From: Promicromonospora kroppenstedtii DSM 19349
GTDB taxonomy: Bacteria; Actinomycetota; Actinomycetes; Actinomycetales; Cellulomonadaceae
Reading direction: 5' to 3'
DNA: 36,400 bases
NCBI RefSeq assembly: GCF_000515355.1
Contig: NZ_KI911725.1
Coordinates: 12,216 to 48,615, forward strand
This document shows, piece after piece, positions 33,730 to 36,400 of the stretch. The stretch's first letter is position 1. Each line of letters starts with the position of its first letter. The position numbers and the translations under genes are program-made. Under the pieces are notes generated by a model. It was not told where the DNA came from, did no database searches, and saw only the letters and a list, made by a program, of their open reading frames with translations.

Positions 33730-34827
33730 TCAGGCGATGCCCGCGCCCTCGCCCGAGGGTGTGAGCACCCGGGCCAGCTGCTGCGCCTGGACGCTCAGCT
33801 CCGCGGCCTTGAACGCGTGCTCCTGGGTCATCGCGGTCTCGGTGCGCTCCAGGCAGTCGAGGATGAGCCGGCCGAAGTACGGGTAGCCCACGTTGCCCTT
33901 CGCGACCAGGTGGTGCTCGCCCTCGCCGTTGACCAGGAAGACGTGCCCCGGGCCCTCGTCCGTGGCGACGTTCGTGTACTTGCGCAGCTCGATGTAGCCC
34001 TCGGTGCCCAGGATGAACGTGCGGCCGTCGCCCCAGGTCCGCAGGCCGTCCGGCGTGAACCAGTCGACGCGGCAGTAGCCGGCTGCGCCGTTGTCCATCG
34101 CGATGTTGGCCTCGCCGAAGTCGTCCAGCTCCGGGTGCTCCGGGTGGTTGTAGTTGGCGATGGCCGCGTGCGTGACCGTCGCGTCCTTGGCGCCCGCGTA
34201 GTGCAGCATCTGCTCGAAGTTGTGGCTGCCGATGTCGCACAGGATGCCGCCGTACCTGTCCTTCTCGAAGAACCAGTCCGGGCGGCCGGTGCCGAGGCGG
34301 TGCGGGCCCAGCCCCATGACCTGCAGCACGCGGCCGATCGACCCGCGCTCGACGAGCTGGTCGGCCAGGACCGCCGCCTCGACGTGGATGCGCTCGGAGT
34401 AGTAGACGGCGTACTTGCGTCCCGTCCGCGCGGTGGCCTCGCGGACCGCGGCGAGCTGGTCGAGGGTGGTCAGCGGGGCCTTGTCCGTGAAGTAGTCCTT
34501 GCCGGCCTCGATGGCACGCAGGCCCAGGGCCGCGCGCTCCGACGTGACGGCGGCGCCGGCGACCAGGCGCACCTCGTCGTCGTCGAACACCTCGTCCTCG
34601 CTGCGCGCGACGCGCACGTCCGGGAACTTGGCGCGGAACGCCTCCACCTTCGCCGGGTCCGGGTCGTACACCCACTTCACGGTGCCGCCCGCGGCCTGGA
34701 GGCCCTCGGCCATGCCGTAGATGTGGCCGTGGTCGAGCCGCACCGCCGCGAACGGGAAGTCGCCCGCGCTCACCACGGGGTCCGGCACCGGTTCGGGCGC
34801 GTAGTTGGCGCCGCTGGTCGCGTTCAT
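33730..34827 (-). CDS. Gfo/Idh/MocA-family oxidoreductase (second gene of operon)
   Basis: A 365-residue protein: an N-terminal Rossmann domain (FAAVRLDHGHIYGMAEGLQAAG at about 26-47, VYDPDPAKVEAF at 53-64) and a C-terminal Gfo/Idh domain with YGGILCDIGSHNFEQMLHYAG. The EKP motif is modified to Asp115-Lys116-Ala117-Pro118, keeping the lysine. The LDHGH start instead of GxGxxG marks a diverged branch often paired with a canonical member. Its ATG (34825-34827) overlaps the stop of the upstream dehydrogenase, so both are co-translated. Likely part of a carbohydrate or inositol-type catabolic route under LacI control. Confidence 0.92.
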   Translation of the reverse strand: MNATSGANYAPEPVPDPVVSAGDFPFAAVRLDHGHIYGMAEGLQAAGGTVKWVYDPDPAKVEAFRAKFPDVRVARSEDEVFDDDEVRLVAGAAVTSERAALGLRAIEAGKDYFTDKAPLTTLDQLAAVREATARTGRKYAVYYSERIHVEAAVLADQLVERGSIGRVLQVMGLGPHRLGTGRPDWFFEKDRYGGILCDIGSHNFEQMLHYAGAKDATVTHAAIANYNHPEHPELDDFGEANIAMDNGAAGYCRVDWFTPDGLRTWGDGRTFILGTEGYIELRKYTNVATDEGPGHVFLVNGEGEHHLVAKGNVGYPYFGRLILDCLERTETAMTQEHAFKAAELSVQAQQLARVLTPSGEGAGIA

Positions 34828-35996
34828 CAGTTTGCCTCCTGGTTGCTGCTGCCGACCGTGATCGCGCCGGGCAGGTCGCCCACCGACGCGGTCTTCTCGA
34901 AGAAGTGGGGCGCCCGTGCCACCAGCGTCCCCGTGCGGTAGTAGGGGTCGTCGGACTGCAGCGGCAGGTCGACGGTGCGGCGCTCGATGCCCGCCTGGTA
35001 GATCGCGGTGACGAGCTCGACGGCGCGGCGGCCGTCGGCGCCCGTGACGGCGGGCACGCGGCGGTCCCGCACGGCCTCGAGCGTGTCCCCGATCTGGCCG
35101 TTGTGCCCCAGGTGGGCCAGCGGTTGCCGGGCCGCGGCCAGCGCCTCGATCTTCGCCACGCGCTCGGGGTTGCCGTCGGGCGCGGGGAAGCCGTTCGGCG
35201 AGGCCGCCGAGGCCACCACCTTCCACGGCTGCGAGACGCGGGCGTCGCGGCCCTGCACCACGATCGCCTGCTCCTCGCCGTGGTGCACCACCGAGCTGGT
35301 CACCTCCGCCAGGGCGCGGTCGTACTGCAGCACGGCCACGGAGAGGTCCTCGACCTCGGCGTTCTCGTGCGCGGCGTTGGTCAGCACGGCGGTGACGGCG
35401 CGCGGGGCGCCGAGCATCCACTGCGTCAGGTCGAGGTGGTGGATCGCGTGGTTCAGCGTGCAGCCACCGCCCTCCGACTCCCACGTGCCGCGCCACCACA
35501 GGTCGTAGTACGCCGTGCCGCGCCACCACGCCGAGTTCACCTGGACGTGCGAGACCGGCCCGGCCAGCCCCGAGTCCAGCACCTCCTTGAGCGTGGCCAT
35601 GTCGTCGCGGAACCGGTTCTGCGCCACCACGGACAGCACGCGGTCGTGCTCGGCGGCGGCCGCGATCATCGCGTCGCACTCCTCCAGCGAGGGCGCCATC
35701 GGCTTCTCGACCAGCACGTCGACGCCGGCGCGCAGCGCCGTGATCGTCAGCTCCGCGTGGGACGACGGCGGCGTCGTGATGCTCACCAGGTCGAGGTCCG
35801 GCTCGGCGGCCAGCAGCTCCTCGATGCTCTCGTAGGCCCGCGCCTCGGGCACCTGCAGCCGGGCCCGCTGCTCCGCGGCCTTGCCCGGGACGATGTCGCA
35901 GACCGCGACCACCTCGCACTCCTGCGCGAAGCGGCGATATCCCTCGGCGTGCGCACCGGCGATACCGCCGGTCCCGACGATGCCGATCTTGAGCAT
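34827..35996 (-). CDS. Gfo/Idh/MocA-family dehydrogenase (first gene of operon)
   Basis: A 389-residue canonical family member: IGIVGTGGIAGAHAEGYRRF (4-23) binds NAD(P), Glu97-Lys98-Pro99 is the catalytic EKP motif, and HAIHHLDLTQWMLG supplies the substrate-binding histidine. GGAGGAAGC precedes the start at 35996 by 4 nt. First gene of a two-gene operon downstream of a LacI-type regulator and its palindromic operator. Probably oxidises a sugar, polyol or amino-sugar derivative; the substrate cannot be read from sequence alone. Confidence 0.94.
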   Translation of the reverse strand: MLKIGIVGTGGIAGAHAEGYRRFAQECEVVAVCDIVPGKAAEQRARLQVPEARAYESIEELLAAEPDLDLVSITTPPSSHAELTITALRAGVDVLVEKPMAPSLEECDAMIAAAAEHDRVLSVVAQNRFRDDMATLKEVLDSGLAGPVSHVQVNSAWWRGTAYYDLWWRGTWESEGGGCTLNHAIHHLDLTQWMLGAPRAVTAVLTNAAHENAEVEDLSVAVLQYDRALAEVTSSVVHHGEEQAIVVQGRDARVSQPWKVVASAASPNGFPAPDGNPERVAKIEALAAARQPLAHLGHNGQIGDTLEAVRDRRVPAVTGADGRRAVELVTAIYQAGIERRTVDLPLQSDDPYYRTGTLVARAPHFFEKTASVGDLPGAITVGSSNQEAN

Positions 35997-36070
35997 GCTT
36001 CCTCCGGTTGGCGTCCTGGACGACGACGGCAACGGCGCCGGTCGCGCGGAGGCGGTGCGGCGTCGCACAT

Positions 36071-36090
36071 CGCATCATACGTATGATGCG
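36071..36090. promoter_or_regulatory. LacI-family operator (perfect palindrome)
   Basis: CGCATCATACGTATGATGCG is a perfect 20-bp palindrome with the central CG of LacI-family sites. It lies between the LacI gene and the Gfo/Idh operon. Its minus strand contains TATGAT (36074-36079), a good -10 box, so repressor binding would cover the promoter. Confidence 0.72.
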
Positions 36091-36125
36091 ACGGTTCATC
36101 ATCGTCATGTCCGGTGCGCGGGATG

Positions 36126-36400
36126 TCAAGGGCGGGTCAGGTCTCCCGTCGACTCCCGCCACACCACCCGCTGCAGCGGCGCGGTCGGCGGGGGAGTCTC
36201 CTCGTCGCGGACGGCGGCGACCAGCCGGCGCATCGCGCGCCGCCCCGCCTCGACGAAGTCCACGGGGATCGTGGTGAGCGACGGCATCGTGTACGCGCTG
36301 AAGTCGGCGTCGTCCCAGCCGGTGACCACCAGGTCGCCCGGCACGGACCAGCCGCGCTCCGCCGCCCCGCGCAGCACCCCGAGCGCCACGTGGTCGTTGG
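36126..36400 (-). CDS. LacI-family transcriptional regulator, C-terminal part (runs off window)
   Basis: The last 91 residues of a LacI/GalR regulator: NDHVALGVLRGAAERGWSVP, the conserved VTGWDDADFSAYTMPSLTTI segment, FVEAGRRAMRRLV and the terminal region. The DNA-binding N-terminus lies beyond the right edge. It stops 35 nt before the 20-bp palindrome and is on the same strand as the Gfo/Idh operon, consistent with local repression relieved by a sugar ligand. Confidence 0.92.
   Translation of the reverse strand, partial: NDHVALGVLRGAAERGWSVPGDLVVTGWDDADFSAYTMPSLTTIPVDFVEAGRRAMRRLVAAVRDEETPPPTAPLQRVVWRESTGDLTRP

Noticed and set aside
33403-34941. Plus-strand frame of 512 codons
   Set aside because: Mirror of the Gfo/Idh gene on the other strand, with repetitive Val/Arg/Ala composition.

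Overview
The window is high-GC actinobacterial chromosome. The left flank carries genes typical of Actinobacteria in a familiar order: a ThiF-like gene (partial), a DUF2342 zinc metalloprotease, a YgjP/M48-type metallopeptidase, a YlbL-type PDZ-Lon protease and a UPF0182 giant membrane protein. Together with GTG starts and strong G/C third positions this suggests a Micrococcales member, possibly Promicromonosporaceae or Cellulomonadaceae; the genus is an inference I cannot confirm.

Layout. (1) 1-7705: host core genes, ending in an unexpected nicotianamine-synthase homologue. (2) 7775-7929: an initiator tRNA-fMet with its own promoter and stem-loop terminator. (3) 7891-30199: an integrated island of about 22.3 kb. 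The last 37 nt of the tRNA recur at 30200-30236 (36/37 identical), followed by a near copy of the tRNA terminator. Just inside the left junction lie an excisionase gene and an integrase cut down to its N-terminal DNA-binding domain, so the island looks immobilised. Next come small plasmid/ICE-like genes, two DnaA-box-like repeats and an ECF sigma operon. The cargo is mostly redox and regulatory: MarR/aldo-keto reductase, two Gal80-like Gfo/Idh proteins around a TetR/quinone reductase/alpha-beta hydrolase block, a scar of broken genes, a CrtC-like lipocalin protein, a cluster of ECF41-type sigma factors, a CopC-like protein, a secreted lipase, a HAD phosphatase coupled to a MocR regulator, and an epimerase-cupin pair. 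(4) 30356-36400: MerR with a divergent SnoaL-SDR pair, a decayed stretch (32421-33713), then a LacI-controlled pair of Gfo/Idh dehydrogenases with a perfect 20-bp palindromic operator.

The most interesting part is 19140-24986. Two complete ECF41 sigma factors and a third protein with their sigma-4 plus NTF2-like half but no sigma-2 lie within 5 kb. Three promoters share TGACA(T/C)-N15-CGTC: those of the first sigma gene, the divergent NmrA-like gene and the CrtC-like gene. A separate 65-nt quasi-palindrome with TGTCACG-N16-CGGTC on both strands separates the CopC gene from the membrane protein/sigma-2-less pair. This reads as a compact, self-contained ECF41 regulatory circuit carried on a genomic island.
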